64,000 nucleotides of DNA from Caulobacterales bacterium (lineage in GTDB: Bacteria > Pseudomonadota > Alphaproteobacteria > Caulobacterales > Caulobacteraceae). Positions 42,174-52,170 of the stretch are shown here, piece by piece. The notes beneath the pieces are model-generated. The model did no database searches, was not told the DNA's origin, and worked only from the letters and a program-made list of their open reading frames with translations. Position numbers and translations under genes: made by a program. Each line of letters opens with the position of its first letter. Within the stretch, counting starts at the first letter, position 1. The stretch is from assembly GCA_947474395.1 (NCBI GenBank), contig CANJID010000007.1:18661-82660 (forward strand). The letters run 5' to 3'.

Positions 42174-45083
42174 ATGGTCGATAAGCACAATTTCATCCGC
42201 GTGCGCGGCGCCCGCGAGCACAATCTGAAGGGCGTCGACGTCGACATCCCCCGAGGAGAGCTCGTCGTGCTGACCGGCCTGTCGGGCTCGGGCAAGTCGA
42301 GCCTGGCGTTCGACACCATCTACGCCGAGGGCCAGCGCCGCTACGTCGAGAGCCTGTCGGCCTACGCCCGCCAGTTCCTGGAGCTGATGGGCAAGCCGGA
42401 CGTGGACCTGATCGAGGGCCTCTCGCCGGCCATCTCCATCGAGCAGAAGACCACCTCCAAGAACCCCCGCTCCACCGTCGGCACGGTGACCGAGATCCAC
42501 GACTACATGCGCCTCTTATGGGCGCGGGTGGGCGTGCCCTATTCGCCGGCCACCGGCCTGCCGATCGAGAGCCAGACCGTCAGCCAGATGGTCGACAAGG
42601 TGATGGCCCTGCCTGAGGGCACGCGTCTTTACCTGCTGGCCCCCGTGGTCCGCCACCGCAAGGGCGAGTACCGCAAGGAGATCGGCGAGTGGCAGCGCGC
42701 CGGCTTCCAGCGGCTGAAGGTCGACGGCGAGTTCTACGCCATCGAGGACTCCCCCACCCTCGACAAGAAGTTCAACCACGACATCGACGTGGTGGTGGAC
42801 CGGGTCGTGGTGAAGGCGGGCATCGAGCAGCGCCTGGCCGACTCGATCGAACAGGCCCTGCGGCTGGCCGACGGCCTGGCCACCGCGGAGTTCGCCACCC
42901 TCGATGAGGGCGAGACCGAACCGAAGAGGATCCTGTTCTCCGAGAGGTTCGCCTGCCCGGTCTCCGGCTTCACCATCACCGAGATCGAGCCGCGGCTGTT
43001 CTCCTTCAACGCCCCGGCCGGCGCCTGCCCGGCCTGCGACGGCCTCGGCCAGAAGCTGACCTTCGACGCCGATCTGGTCATCCCCGAGAAGGACCGGACC
43101 CTGCACAAGGGCGCGGTCGCCCCCTGGTCGCGCGGCCCCTCGCCCCTCTACACCCAGACCCTGCAGGCCCTGGCCCGCCACTACGGCTTCTCCATGGACA
43201 TGCCGTGGCACGACCTGCCCGAGGACGCCCGCAAGGTGGTGCTCTACGGCACGGGTTCGGAGAAGGTGAAGTTCGTCTACGACGACAACGCCCGGAAATA
43301 CGAGGTCTCCAAGCCCTTCGAAGGGGTGCTGCCCAACCTGGAGCGCCGCTGGCGCGAGACCGATAGCGCCTGGGTCCGCGAGGAGCTGGGCCGCTACCAG
43401 TCCGAGACGCCCTGCGACGCCTGCCACGGCGCGCGCCTGAAGCCCGAGGCCCTGGCGGTCAAGGTCGGCGCCCGCTCCATCGCCGAGGTCTCCGAGCTCT
43501 CCATCCGCACCGCCCGCGAGTGGTTCGAGGCCCTGGACGCGGCCTTCACGCCCAAGCAGGCGGAGATCGGCCGGCGCGTCCTGAAGGAGATCAACGACCG
43601 CCTGCGCTTCCTCAACGACGTGGGCCTGGACTACCTGACCCTGAACCGCCGTTCCGGCACCCTGTCCGGGGGTGAGAGCCAGCGCATCCGCCTCGCCAGC
43701 CAGATCGGCTCGGGCCTGACCGGCGTGCTCTACGTCCTGGACGAGCCGTCCATCGGCCTGCACCAGCGCGACAACACCCGCCTGCTGGTCAGTCTGCAGG
43801 GCCTGCGCGACCTGGGGAACTCAGTCCTGGTGGTCGAGCACGACGAGGAGGCGATCCTGACCGCCGACCACGTCATCGACATGGGCCCGGCCGCCGGCGT
43901 CAACGGCGGGCGCATCATCGCCGAGGGCAAGCCCGCCGACATCATGGCCTGCGAGGAGAGCCTCACCGGCCAGTACCTGACCGGCGCGCGGGAAATCCAC
44001 ATTCCCGCCCTGCGCCGACCGATCGACAAGAAGAAGATGCTGAAGGTCGAGGGCGCCCGCGGCAACAACCTCAAGGGCGTCTCCGGGGAGATCCCCGTCG
44101 GGGTCTTCACCTGCATCACCGGGGTGTCGGGGGGCGGCAAGTCCACCTTCACCATCGAGACCCTGTACAAGGCCGCCGCCCGGCGGCTGAACAACGCCTC
44201 GGACGCGCCGGCCCCCTACGAGCGAATCGAGGGGCTGGAGAACTTCGACAAGGTCATCGACATCGACCAGAGCCCGATCGGGCGCACCCCGCGCTCGAAC
44301 CCGGCCACCTACACCGGCGCCTTCACCTCGATCCGCGACTGGTTCGCCGGCCTGCCCGAAGCCAAGACGCGGGGCTACGGGCCCGGCCGGTTCAGCTTCA
44401 ACGTCAAGGGCGGGCGCTGCGAGGCCTGCCAGGGGGACGGGCTGATCAAGATCGAGATGCACTTCCTGCCGGACGTCTACGTCACCTGCGATGTCTGCAA
44501 GGGCAAGCGCTACAACCGCGAGACCCTGGACGTGGTGTTCCGCGGCAAATCGATTGCCGACGTTTTGGACATGACGGTCGATGAGGCCGCCGACTTCTTC
44601 AAGGCGGTGCCGGTGATCCGGGACAAGATGGAGACCCTGAAGCGGGTCGGCCTCGGCTACGTCAAGGTGGGCCAGCAGGCCACCACCCTCTCAGGCGGCG
44701 AGGCCCAGCGGGTGAAGCTGTCCAAGGAGCTGTCCCGCCGCGCGACGGGGCGCACCCTCTACATCCTCGACGAACCCACCACCGGCCTGCACTTCGAGGA
44801 TACCCGCAAGCTCCTGGAGGTGCTGCACGAGCTGGTGGACCACGGCAACACGGTGGTGGTGATCGAGCATAACCTCGACGTGGTGAAGACCGCCGACTGG
44901 ATCCTCGACTTCGGCCCCGAAGGCGGCGACGGCGGCGGGCTGATCGTCAGCCGCGGCACGCCCGAACAGGTCGCCGCCGACAAGACAAGCTGGACAGGGC
45001 GCTATCTCGCTGAGCTGTTCGTTCGCCACGAGCAACGCCGCCTCGGCCGCGCCAGCGCCATCAAGGCGCGGGTGTCGGCCTAG
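42174..45083 (+). CDS. uvrA: Excinuclease ABC subunit A
   Basis: A 969-residue nucleotide excision repair ATPase that finds helix-distorting damage with UvrB. Walker A motifs: [14 protein letters not shown] near residue 36 and [14 protein letters not shown] near residue 645. Signature motifs are [12 protein letters not shown] and [12 protein letters not shown]. The zinc-finger cysteine pairs CPACDG, CDACHG, CEACQG and CDVCKG are intact. Length is normal. The upstream SOS box indicates LexA control. It is a single transcription unit, convergent with cfa (3-nt gap). Confidence 0.97.
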   Translation: MVDKHNFIRVRGAREHNLKGVDVDIPRGELVVLTGLSGSGKSSLAFDTIYAEGQRRYVESLSAYARQFLELMGKPDVDLIEGLSPAISIEQKTTSKNPRSTVGTVTEIHDYMRLLWARVGVPYSPATGLPIESQTVSQMVDKVMALPEGTRLYLLAPVVRHRKGEYRKEIGEWQRAGFQRLKVDGEFYAIEDSPTLDKKFNHDIDVVVDRVVVKAGIEQRLADSIEQALRLADGLATAEFATLDEGETEPKRILFSERFACPVSGFTITEIEPRLFSFNAPAGACPACDGLGQKLTFDADLVIPEKDRTLHKGAVAPWSRGPSPLYTQTLQALARHYGFSMDMPWHDLPEDARKVVLYGTGSEKVKFVYDDNARKYEVSKPFEGVLPNLERRWRETDSAWVREELGRYQSETPCDACHGARLKPEALAVKVGARSIAEVSELSIRTAREWFEALDAAFTPKQAEIGRRVLKEINDRLRFLNDVGLDYLTLNRRSGTLSGGESQRIRLASQIGSGLTGVLYVLDEPSIGLHQRDNTRLLVSLQGLRDLGNSVLVVEHDEEAILTADHVIDMGPAAGVNGGRIIAEGKPADIMACEESLTGQYLTGAREIHIPALRRPIDKKKMLKVEGARGNNLKGVSGEIPVGVFTCITGVSGGGKSTFTIETLYKAAARRLNNASDAPAPYERIEGLENFDKVIDIDQSPIGRTPRSNPATYTGAFTSIRDWFAGLPEAKTRGYGPGRFSFNVKGGRCEACQGDGLIKIEMHFLPDVYVTCDVCKGKRYNRETLDVVFRGKSIADVLDMTVDEAADFFKAVPVIRDKMETLKRVGLGYVKVGQQATTLSGGEAQRVKLSKELSRRATGRTLYILDEPTTGLHFEDTRKLLEVLHELVDHGNTVVVIEHNLDVVKTADWILDFGPEGGDGGGLIVSRGTPEQVAADKTSWTGRYLAELFVRHEQRRLGRASAIKARVSA

Positions 45084-45086
45084 GGC

Positions 45087-46274
45087 TCAGCCCCTCTCCG
45101 CGTAGAGGTAGTCCCGGGTCAGCGGCACGGTGTCGACGCGCTTGGCCAGCTGCAGCTGGAACACCATGTGCCCGCCGTAGCGGAAGCCCAGCTCCGCGCC
45201 CGCCAGGTAGAACTCCCACATGCGCCGGAACCGCTCGTCGTAGAGCGTCGGGATTTCCGGATCGGCCAGGAACCGCCGGCGCCATTCGCGGCAGGTGTCG
45301 GCGTAGTGCAGGCGCAGCACCTCGATATCGGTGATCCACAGGCCTGCCTTCTCGATCGCCGGCAGGACCTCCGAAATCCCCGGGATGTAGCCGCCGGGGA
45401 AGATGTACTTCTGGGTGAAGGCGTTGGTGCGCCCCGGCCCCGACATCTTGCCGATGGAGTGGATCACCGCCACCCCGTCGTCGGCCAGCAGCCTGGCCAC
45501 GGTCTCGAAGTAGCCGCCGAAGTTGGGCACGCCGACGTGCTCCAGCATGCCGACCGAGACGATCCGGTCGAAGGGTCCGGCCACGTCCCGATAGTCGGTC
45601 AGGTCGAACCGCACCTTGTCGCCCAGGCCCGCCGCGGCGACCCGCTCGCGCGCCAGCTCGATCTGTTCGGTGGAAAGGGTCACGCCCGTCACGTCCGCCC
45701 CGTGGTCGCGTGCCAGGGTCATGGCCAGGCCGCCCCAGCCCGAGCCGATGTCCAGCACGCGCTTGCCGGGTGAGAGCAGCAGCTTCTTCGCCAGGTGCTG
45801 CTTCTTCGCCTCCTGCGCCTCCTCCAGCGTCATGTCGGGCCGGGCGAAGTAGGCGCAGGAGTACTGCATGTCGGTGTCGAGGAAGCGGCGGTAGAGGTCG
45901 TTGGAGAGGTCGTAGTGGCGCGCCACGTTGCGGCGGGACGCCATGCGCCCGTTGACCTGCAGCACCCGGCGCTTGATGGCCCGCTTGGTCCGCTGGAACC
46001 AGGTGGCCTTGCCCTTCGGCTTGCGGCCGCCGCTGCGGCCGACGATCTCGAGCAGGTCCCACATGGTCCCCTGCTCGAGGACCAGGTCGCCGTCCATGTA
46101 GCATTCGCCCACCGCCAGGCTGGGATTGGCGACGATGCGGCGCAGGCCCTTGCCCGTCATGCGGATGATCACGGGCGTGCCCGTGCCGTCCCCCGCCCGC
46201 ACCGTGCGGCCGTTCGGGAGGACCACGGTCAGGTCCCCCACCTTGGCCATGCGGCCGAGCAGCGATTCGATCAT
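45087..46274 (-). CDS. cfa: Cyclopropane-fatty-acyl-phospholipid synthase
   Basis: A 395-residue class I methyltransferase. It methylenates cis double bonds of membrane phospholipid acyl chains using SAM. The SAM site VLDIGSGWGGLA, SVGMLEHVG, IHSIGKMSGPGRTNAF, the FPGGYIPGISE segment and RMWEFYLAGAELGFRYG are CFAS hallmarks. The ~100-residue N-terminal lipid-binding domain is present. ATG 46274 is used; a GTG two codons upstream (46280) is equally possible. It is 13 nt downstream of the second sulfotransferase on the same strand. Confidence 0.92.
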   Translation of the reverse strand: MIESLLGRMAKVGDLTVVLPNGRTVRAGDGTGTPVIIRMTGKGLRRIVANPSLAVGECYMDGDLVLEQGTMWDLLEIVGRSGGRKPKGKATWFQRTKRAIKRRVLQVNGRMASRRNVARHYDLSNDLYRRFLDTDMQYSCAYFARPDMTLEEAQEAKKQHLAKKLLLSPGKRVLDIGSGWGGLAMTLARDHGADVTGVTLSTEQIELARERVAAAGLGDKVRFDLTDYRDVAGPFDRIVSVGMLEHVGVPNFGGYFETVARLLADDGVAVIHSIGKMSGPGRTNAFTQKYIFPGGYIPGISEVLPAIEKAGLWITDIEVLRLHYADTCREWRRRFLADPEIPTLYDERFRRMWEFYLAGAELGFRYGGHMVFQLQLAKRVDTVPLTRDYLYAERG

Positions 46275-46287
46275 GGGCACTGGGCGT

Positions 46288-46923
46288 CTAGGACCAATTG
46301 CCGGGCGTGACCCGGGGCAGGCTCTCGTGGCCGGTGAACTCCTCGGTGGTGTTCACGTGCGGGAACGGGGTGGCCGGAATGGGCAGGCCCAGGAATTCGC
46401 ACAGGGGCGCCCAGCCCTCGGAGACGCGATAGACCAGCAGGCGCTCGGCCGGGACGACACGCCGGACCTCGGCGTTGTGTCGGGTGTAGATGTCGATCAG
46501 GTGGTCGTGGTCGTGGATACGCCCCTGAAAGGTCGCGAATACGATCTTGCGGATCATCCCCTCGTAGGGCGTGCCCTTCAGCTCCTCGAAGTGGGCGGGG
46601 GACAGGATGGTGTCCTGGCACGAGCGGTACCACTTCTCCGGATCGCGCTCGGTAAGGATCACCTTGGCGTCCGGGTAGTAGGCCATCAGCTCGCGGTAGT
46701 AGGCCCCCGCGGGCCAGTCCACCGTGGCGGCGAAGTCGTGGAAGATCTCCTCCCAGTCGAAGGGCTTGCCGTCGGCCACGCGCTCCCAGAAGGCGGGGGC
46801 CTCCGGGTTCGGGAACACCTCGATCATGTGGTAGCAGCGCCCGATCCCGAGCTGCTCCAGAGCGACCTTCAACGAGGATGTGCCGGTGCGGCCGAAGCCG
46901 GCGCCGATGACGGACAGGGGCAT
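46288..46923 (-). CDS. Sulfotransferase family protein (P-loop, compact type)
   Basis: A 211-residue protein starting MPLSVIGAGFGRTGTSSLKV, with the P-loop-like GFGRTGTSS that binds the PAPS 5'-phosphosulfate. VILTERDPEKWYRS resembles the 3'-phosphate site of the compact bacterial and fungal sulfotransferase-4 family. The acceptor is unknown. It is distinct from the sulfotransferase at 3700-4608, which has the YGKSGTTW loop. It lies 8 nt downstream of a membrane protein gene and just upstream of cfa, so it may be co-transcribed with lipid-related genes. Confidence 0.8.
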   Translation of the reverse strand: MPLSVIGAGFGRTGTSSLKVALEQLGIGRCYHMIEVFPNPEAPAFWERVADGKPFDWEEIFHDFAATVDWPAGAYYRELMAYYPDAKVILTERDPEKWYRSCQDTILSPAHFEELKGTPYEGMIRKIVFATFQGRIHDHDHLIDIYTRHNAEVRRVVPAERLLVYRVSEGWAPLCEFLGLPIPATPFPHVNTTEEFTGHESLPRVTPGNWS

Positions 46924-46931
46924 GGGTATCC

Positions 46932-47825
46932 CTAGGACGCGCGCTCCGCCGACAGGACCTGATAGGCCACGGCCGGCGGGGCCATGAGGATGACGTACTG
47001 CATCGCCGTCAGCAGCGCCGCCACCGCCATATAGACCCAGCGCACGGGGGAGAAATAGGTGGAGAAGGACGTCATGTCCGGCTTGATTAGCTCGCCGATG
47101 GCCCCGAGCCCGCCCCCGGTGACCGCGCTGAGGGCGAAGGCGATCACAAGGCCGAGCAGGACCACGATCAGGGAGAAGATCGCGGCCAGCAGGTAGCAGC
47201 CGGCCAGATGCCAGAAGTGGCCCTTCGTCAGGGCCCAGGCGTCGCGGATGCGGATGCGCCGCTCCGCGAAGGTCATGGGAGCGGCCAGGGACAGGCGGAC
47301 AGACAGCCAGATCATGGCGCAGATCATGCCCACGAACACGATTCCAGACACCACTCCGGCGGCGGCCGCGCCCGCCGCCGCGCCAATCAGGGCGGCGAAG
47401 AACGTAAGCACGAAGGCGACCACGAAGATCGCCCCGAATACGATCAGGGCCAGCAGGATCCAGAGGCCCACCAGGCGGATCTCGTCGCCTCCGAAACGCA
47501 GGGGCAGGCCCTCTTCCTCCGGCCGCAGCACGGCCCTGTAGACGGCGCAGCTCATGGCCGAGCCGAACACCAGAACGATGGGTCCCAGGATGGCGTAGAG
47601 CTTGCCGGCCACGCCGAACAGCCGGAGCGTCTCGGCCTGGGTCATCTGACTTTGCGGCGGCTGGACGAACAGCAAGGCTGCATCGGGGCCCAGCACCTGG
47701 ATGATCAGCACGATGGCCAGGGTGCTGAAGAGGAAATAGACCAGGGCCCAGAACAGCACCGACTTCGGCCGCTCGCGGGCGATGCGGAAGCCCTCGAAGG
47801 CGGCGTCACTGACCGGGAAACTCAT
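46932..47825 (-). CDS. Polytopic inner-membrane protein, unknown function
   Basis: A 297-residue protein with about six predicted membrane helices (starting VLFWALVYFLFSTLAIVL). It contains FAERRIRIRDAWALTKGHFW, reminiscent of membrane domains associated with glycerophosphodiester phosphodiesterases and similar envelope proteins. Its upstream neighbour has the related MFDAWSLTAG segment, so the pair look like distant paralogues. The start ATG 47825 overlaps the stop of that gene (ATGA). Confidence 0.65.
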   Translation of the reverse strand: MSFPVSDAAFEGFRIARERPKSVLFWALVYFLFSTLAIVLIIQVLGPDAALLFVQPPQSQMTQAETLRLFGVAGKLYAILGPIVLVFGSAMSCAVYRAVLRPEEEGLPLRFGGDEIRLVGLWILLALIVFGAIFVVAFVLTFFAALIGAAAGAAAAGVVSGIVFVGMICAMIWLSVRLSLAAPMTFAERRIRIRDAWALTKGHFWHLAGCYLLAAIFSLIVVLLGLVIAFALSAVTGGGLGAIGELIKPDMTSFSTYFSPVRWVYMAVAALLTAMQYVILMAPPAVAYQVLSAERAS

Positions 47826-48670
47826 AGACCCTCCGCGAACCTCAGGGGCGAGGCGGCCTCCGCGGGACGGGGCCGGTGGAAATAGCCGAAGGCGCCGATG
47901 GCCAGCGGGGTCTGCATGAAGCCCGAGACCGCGCCGATCACCAAGGCCGTTCCGATGGCTTCGGGCAGGGGCAGGGCCTTCACCGTGCCGCTGGCCTTGG
48001 CCTCGATCAGGGTCAGCAACAAGGCGAGGCCCCAGCTCCCCACCGTCGGCAGGTGCAGGATCAGCCAGGCGAGGCCGATCTTGAGGCTGCGACCCGCCGT
48101 CAAGGACCAGGCGTCGAACATCATCACCTTGCCCTCGACTACCGTGGCCGCCGAGGCCAGCGACAGGCGCAGCAACAACCAGCTCCAGCCGAACCCGCCC
48201 GCGACCATGATGCCGAGGGCGGCCAGGAAGCCGATCTGCACCTTGCCGAAGAGGCCGAGATAGACCCCGCCCGCGTCGCGGAACAGGTAGAAGGCCAGCG
48301 CCGCCGCGGCGCTGAGCGGGAACCAGATCACCGCCAGGAGGAGGAGGAACATCCCCCACACCATGGTCAGGCGTGTCTCGGTCTCTCCCCACTGCAGGCC
48401 GCCGGGGCCGATCTCGCCCAGGTCCACCCCGAGGGCCAGCCGATAAAGGGCGCCCCAGGCCGGCGGGCACGCCGCGAGCGACATGACCAGCCCCGTCAGG
48501 AACATCAGGACAGCCGGTCCGAACCCCAGGGGCGCCTGGAACGACAGATAGACCATGGCCACGCCCAGGGCCTGGAGGGCGAGCGGGGCCCAGGCCTCGC
48601 GCCAGGCTTCCCGCGCGAAATCCACCGAATGCTCCAGCGCGCCGGAGAGGGTCGCCGTCTGCCTCGCCAT
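47822..48670 (-). CDS. Polytopic inner-membrane protein, unknown function
   Basis: A 282-residue protein with roughly six membrane helices (ALQALGVAMVYLSFQAPLGF; MFLLLLAVIWFPLSAAAALAFYL). A soluble segment KVMMFDAWSLTAGRSLKIGLAW parallels the following gene. ATG 48670 begins MARQTATLSG; a GTG farther upstream would add 15 residues with no support. It is translationally coupled to the next membrane gene and diverges from trmFO. No function is assigned. Confidence 0.65.
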   Translation of the reverse strand: MARQTATLSGALEHSVDFAREAWREAWAPLALQALGVAMVYLSFQAPLGFGPAVLMFLTGLVMSLAACPPAWGALYRLALGVDLGEIGPGGLQWGETETRLTMVWGMFLLLLAVIWFPLSAAAALAFYLFRDAGGVYLGLFGKVQIGFLAALGIMVAGGFGWSWLLLRLSLASAATVVEGKVMMFDAWSLTAGRSLKIGLAWLILHLPTVGSWGLALLLTLIEAKASGTVKALPLPEAIGTALVIGAVSGFMQTPLAIGAFGYFHRPRPAEAASPLRFAEGL

Positions 48671-48813
48671 TTTGTTTCCGAATCCCGCGCGCCGAAGGGT
48701 GCGCGGCCATATCACGCCCAGATTAGCACCGCCGCGACGCGCGCGGCGCCCCTTCGCCTGAAAAGCACGGGTTAACTCTGCCCCTCGTGCGCCCGGGGCA
48801 TTATAGGGGCCCC

Positions 48814-50217
48814 ATGAGCATCAAGCCGGTACATGTAATTGGGGCGGGCCTCGCTGGCTCGGAAGCCGCCTGGCAGATCGCCGAGGCGGGAGTCCCCGTC
48901 GTGCTGCACGAGATGCGCCCCGAGCGCGCGACCCCTGCGCACCAGACCGGCGGCTTCGCAGAGCTGGTCTGCTCCAACTCCTTCCGCTCCGACGACTGGG
49001 AGCACAACGCCGTCGGCCTGCTGCACGCCGAGATGCGCCGCTGCGGCTCGATCATCATGGCCGCCGGCGACGCCTCCCAGGTGCCGGCGGGCGGCGCCCT
49101 GGCCGTCGACCGCGACGCCTTCTCCGCGCGGGTGACCGAACGGCTGCAGGCCCACCCCAATGTGACGGTCGAGCTCGGCGAGGTCGCCGGCCTGCCCCCC
49201 GCCGACTGGGACAGCGTGATCGTCTCGGCGGGGCCCCTCGCCTCTCCGGCGCTGGCCGGCGCCATCCGCGAACTGACCGGCGAGGAGAGCCTCGCCTTCT
49301 TCGACGCCATCGCGCCCATCGTCCACGCCGAGACCATCGACATGGACATCGCCTGGCGCCAGTCGCGCTACGACAAGGAAGGCCCCGGCGGGGACGCCGC
49401 CGCCTACATCAACTGCCCCATGACCCGCGAGCAGTACGAGGCCTTCATCCAGGCCCTGCTGGACGGCCCAAAGGCCGAGTTCCGCGACTGGGAGAAAGAC
49501 ACGCCCTATTTCGAGGGCTGCCTGCCGATCGAGGTCATGGCCGAACGCGGGCGCGAGACCTTGCGCTTTGGGCCGATGAAGCCGGTGGGCCTGACCAACC
49601 CCCGCGACCCGACCGTGAAGGCCTACGCCATCGTGCAGCTGCGCCAGGACAACGCCCTGGGCACCCTCTTCAACATGGTCGGCTTCCAGACCAAGCTGAA
49701 GCACGCCGCGCAGGTGGAGGTGTTCCGCACCATCCCGGGGCTGCAGAACGCCGAGTTCGCCCGGCTGGGCGGCCTGCACCGCAACACCTTCCTCAATTCC
49801 CCTCGCCTGCTCGACGGCGCCCTGCGGATGAAGGCCGATCCGCGCCTGCGCTTCGCGGGCCAGATCACCGGGGTCGAGGGCTATGTCGAGAGCGCCGCCA
49901 TGGGCCTGATCGCCGGCCGCTTCGCCGCCGCCGAGCGCCTGGGCCGCCCCCTGCCCGCCCCGCCGGAAACCACGGCCCTGGGCGCCCTGGTCGCCCACGT
50001 CACCGGCGGGCACCTGGACGGCGGCAAGGGCTCGTTCCAGCCCATGAACATCAACTACGGCCTGCTCCCGCCCCTCGAAGGCCCCAGGAAGTCCGACGAC
50101 GGCCGCAAGCTCTCCCCCACCGAACGCGGCCGGGCCAAGAAGCGGCTGATGTCGGTACGAGCCCTGGCGGACCTGGACGGGTGGCTGGGACAGGCGGCCC
50201 AGGTCGCAGCCGAATAA
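48814..50217 (+). CDS. trmFO: Methylenetetrahydrofolate-tRNA (uracil-5-)-methyltransferase TrmFO
   Basis: A 467-residue flavoprotein that makes 5-methyluridine at tRNA position 54 using methylenetetrahydrofolate and FAD. The FAD site [19 protein letters not shown] lies at the N terminus; [27 protein letters not shown] (catalytic Cys region) and [12 protein letters not shown] are diagnostic. ATG 48814 follows AGGGG. It diverges from the membrane-protein pair and ends just before repeat copy 2. Confidence 0.96.
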   Translation: MSIKPVHVIGAGLAGSEAAWQIAEAGVPVVLHEMRPERATPAHQTGGFAELVCSNSFRSDDWEHNAVGLLHAEMRRCGSIIMAAGDASQVPAGGALAVDRDAFSARVTERLQAHPNVTVELGEVAGLPPADWDSVIVSAGPLASPALAGAIRELTGEESLAFFDAIAPIVHAETIDMDIAWRQSRYDKEGPGGDAAAYINCPMTREQYEAFIQALLDGPKAEFRDWEKDTPYFEGCLPIEVMAERGRETLRFGPMKPVGLTNPRDPTVKAYAIVQLRQDNALGTLFNMVGFQTKLKHAAQVEVFRTIPGLQNAEFARLGGLHRNTFLNSPRLLDGALRMKADPRLRFAGQITGVEGYVESAAMGLIAGRFAAAERLGRPLPAPPETTALGALVAHVTGGHLDGGKGSFQPMNINYGLLPPLEGPRKSDDGRKLSPTERGRAKKRLMSVRALADLDGWLGQAAQVAAE

Positions 50218-50222
50218 AATTT

Positions 50223-50320
50223 CCGCTCATCCCGGCGAAGGCCGGGACCCAGGTTTTTTGTCGTAGAGCGAGCAGGTTTCAGAAAAAGCCTGGGCCCCGG
50301 CCTTCGCCGGGGTGAGCGGG
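50223..50320. repeat. Dispersed ~100 bp imperfect palindromic intergenic repeat, copy 2
   Basis: 98 bp, nearly identical to 4625-4724: CCGCTCATCCCGGCGAAG at the left, a central GTAGAGCGAGCAGGTTTCAG, and AAAAAGCCTGGGCCCCGG leading to GGGGTGAGCGGG at the right. It again sits between convergent genes (trmFO and the phytoene synthase-like gene), only a few bases from both stops. The arms differ from copy 1 by compensating changes (GAAAGCC/GGCTTTC versus GAAGGCC/GGCCTTC), so the stem is kept. Confidence 0.85.
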
Positions 50321-50322
50321 TT

Positions 50323-51078
50323 TTATAATTTTCCCGTCAGAGAGGCCTTCACCAGCCGCGCCTGCTTGCCGAGCTCGGTGAGCTCCCGTCCGCCCGCATA
50401 CGCCCGCGACAGGGTGGCGTAGGCGACCGCCGGGAAGGCGGCGACCGGCAGGGCCGCCAGGGCCGTACGGCTCTCGGCCAGGGAGTCGGCGACGCGGTGG
50501 CGGACGTGGGCGGCGATCTCTTCCGGTTCGGGCTCGCCCCAGGCGGCGGGGGTCCAGCGGCGGCCCTTGGCGCTCCACCAGGCCTGGGCGCGCAGCAGTC
50601 CCGCCCAGCCCCAGGCCCGGCCGGCTGGCCGCACCGGCTCCATCTCGTCCGACGCCCCCAACAGGCGCGCGGCGGCGGCCATCAGGGCGCCGGCGGTGGC
50701 GTCGATGTGGGAAACCAGGTCGGCCTCGTCGGCGAAGGGGATGGGGTTCAGCTCGGCGTGGCGGGCCTCGATCATGGCCTCCAGCCGTTCGCGGGAAAGC
50801 CGCCCCTCGCGCATGGGTCCGCGCAGGACTTCGAGCGCGTCGTGGCGGGCGGCGCCGTCCTCGAACAGGGCCTCCACTCCCTCCCGCCACCAGGCGAGGC
50901 GGATCTCGCCCATCAGGGGGTTGGTGGCGGTCTCCGGCGCGCGGGCCAGCTCATGGTTGAAGGTGTAGAGGGCGGCGAGCTCGCTGCGTCTCGGCGCGCT
51001 CGCGAACCGCGCGGCGAGCCAGCGGTCGGGGTCCGACTTGCGGACATCTGCGTCGAGGTTTTCGAGAGGCACGGTCAT
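50323..51078 (-). CDS. Squalene/phytoene synthase superfamily protein, NDUFAF6-like
   Basis: A 251-residue all-alpha protein of the trans-isoprenyl synthase fold (DPDRWLAARFASAPRR; ALYTFNHELARAPETATNP; GEIRLAWWREGVEALFE). The Asp-rich substrate motifs of true phytoene or squalene synthases are missing: the first reads NHELARAPE, and the second helix reads HIDATAGALMAAAARLLG. This resembles human NDUFAF6, a complex I assembly factor in the same superfamily. The gene lies downstream of secDF and the NDUFAF3-like gene. A role in complex I assembly is inferred; a prenyl-transfer role is less likely. Confidence 0.75.
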   Translation of the reverse strand: MTVPLENLDADVRKSDPDRWLAARFASAPRRSELAALYTFNHELARAPETATNPLMGEIRLAWWREGVEALFEDGAARHDALEVLRGPMREGRLSRERLEAMIEARHAELNPIPFADEADLVSHIDATAGALMAAAARLLGASDEMEPVRPAGRAWGWAGLLRAQAWWSAKGRRWTPAAWGEPEPEEIAAHVRHRVADSLAESRTALAALPVAAFPAVAYATLSRAYAGGRELTELGKQARLVKASLTGKL

Positions 51079-51122
51079 CCCCCGATGGCGCTAGCGGCCA
51101 TCGGGGGAGACCGCAAGCGATG

Positions 51123-51740
51123 TCAGCCGAACATGGTCTGGGTCATGGCCATGGTGGTCAGCATGGGCAGGGACAGCAGGGTGTTGGTCCGCGAGGCCAG
51201 GGTGGCGATGCGGGCCGCCTTGGCCTTGGCGTCGGCGTCGGCTTCCTTGATGCCCAGAGCGATCTTCTGGTTCGGCCAGATGATGCCCCAGACGTTCAGG
51301 AACATGATGATGGCGAGCCACACGCCCGCGCCCAGCAGCATGTAGCGGGCGTCGGAGATGGGGTCGAAGCCGCCGGCGAGGCCCAGGGTCAGGACGTCCA
51401 CCAGATAGCCGCGCAGCATGGCCAGGATCAGGCCGGCGACCACGGTGGCCAGGGCCGACCAGCGGAACCAGAACAGGGCCTCGGGGGCGATGAACTTCGA
51501 GACGGCCGGCTTCAGCTCGGCGGGGATGTCCGGCATCTTCCGAATCTGCACGAAGTTGAAATACCAGAGCAATCCGATCCACAGGATGCCGCAGACCACG
51601 TGGATGTAGCGGAACAGCGCCTGCCAGAAGATGTTGTCGAAGCCGCCGGGGCTGTGCATCCCGAAGCCGATGATGAAGATCAGCGCGAGGATCAAACTCA
51701 CGATGATCGTGTTTCGGAAGTTCATCAAAAGTTTGGCCAT
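51123..51740 (-). CDS. PuuD-like urate hydroxylase/membrane protein
   Basis: A 205-residue membrane protein with about five helices (IIVSLILALIFIIGFG; YIHVVCGILWIGLLWYFNFVQI; RWSALATVVAGLILAMLRGYL; WLAIIMFLNVWGIIWPNQ). These match the PuuD membrane domain, including the conserved HVVCGILWIG and IIWPNQ segments. The cytochrome c tail of the longer PuuD proteins is absent. No other purine catabolism gene is nearby. It lies within the secDF-NDUFAF3-NDUFAF6 order. Confidence 0.75.
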   Translation of the reverse strand: MAKLLMNFRNTIIVSLILALIFIIGFGMHSPGGFDNIFWQALFRYIHVVCGILWIGLLWYFNFVQIRKMPDIPAELKPAVSKFIAPEALFWFRWSALATVVAGLILAMLRGYLVDVLTLGLAGGFDPISDARYMLLGAGVWLAIIMFLNVWGIIWPNQKIALGIKEADADAKAKAARIATLASRTNTLLSLPMLTTMAMTQTMFG

Positions 51741-51809
51741 GGCGTCGCCCCTTGTGGATGTCTCAAACAGGTCTTCACCATAGGCCGCTTCGTCGGCCCA
51801 GGAAAAGCG

Positions 51810-52166
51810 TCAGACGGCGATCAGGGCCGCCGCGATGCGTCGTCCGTCCTGCGCCAGCACGTTGTAGAGCTTGGCCGCGGCGACGGTGTCCATCACCTCC
51901 AGCCCGTAGCCTGCCGCGGCGACGGCTTCGCGCACGGACTTGGGCGGCGGTGCCATGGCCGCCCCCGTCCCCAGCAGGATGAACTCCACCACGGCGGGGC
52001 CGGCGGCGAACACCGCGTCGAAGTCTGACGGCGACAGGGCGGCGAGGCTGACCGCGGGCCAGGCCTGGGCCTCGTCGTCCAGGATCAGGAGGGAGCCCTC
52101 GATGCGCGTCCCGGCGACGCGGAAGCCGCCCGCGCCCAGGCCCTCGATGGCCGGGGGCTGGCGCAA
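51810..52166 (-). CDS. Mth938-domain protein (DUF498), NDUFAF3-like
   Basis: A 118-residue protein with the Mth938/DUF498 fold pattern: GFRVAGTRIEGSLLILDDE, VEFILLGTGAAMAPPP (a glycine-rich loop) and VMDTVAAAKLYNVLAQDGRRI. Human NDUFAF3, a complex I assembly factor, is in this family. The only in-frame start is TTG at 52166, preceded by AGGA, 4 nt after the secF stop, so it is probably coupled to secF. This secDF-DUF498 adjacency is a recurring alphaproteobacterial arrangement as recalled. Confidence 0.82.
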   Translation of the reverse strand: MRQPPAIEGLGAGGFRVAGTRIEGSLLILDDEAQAWPAVSLAALSPSDFDAVFAAGPAVVEFILLGTGAAMAPPPKSVREAVAAAGYGLEVMDTVAAAKLYNVLAQDGRRIAAALIAV

Positions 52167-52170
52167 CTTC

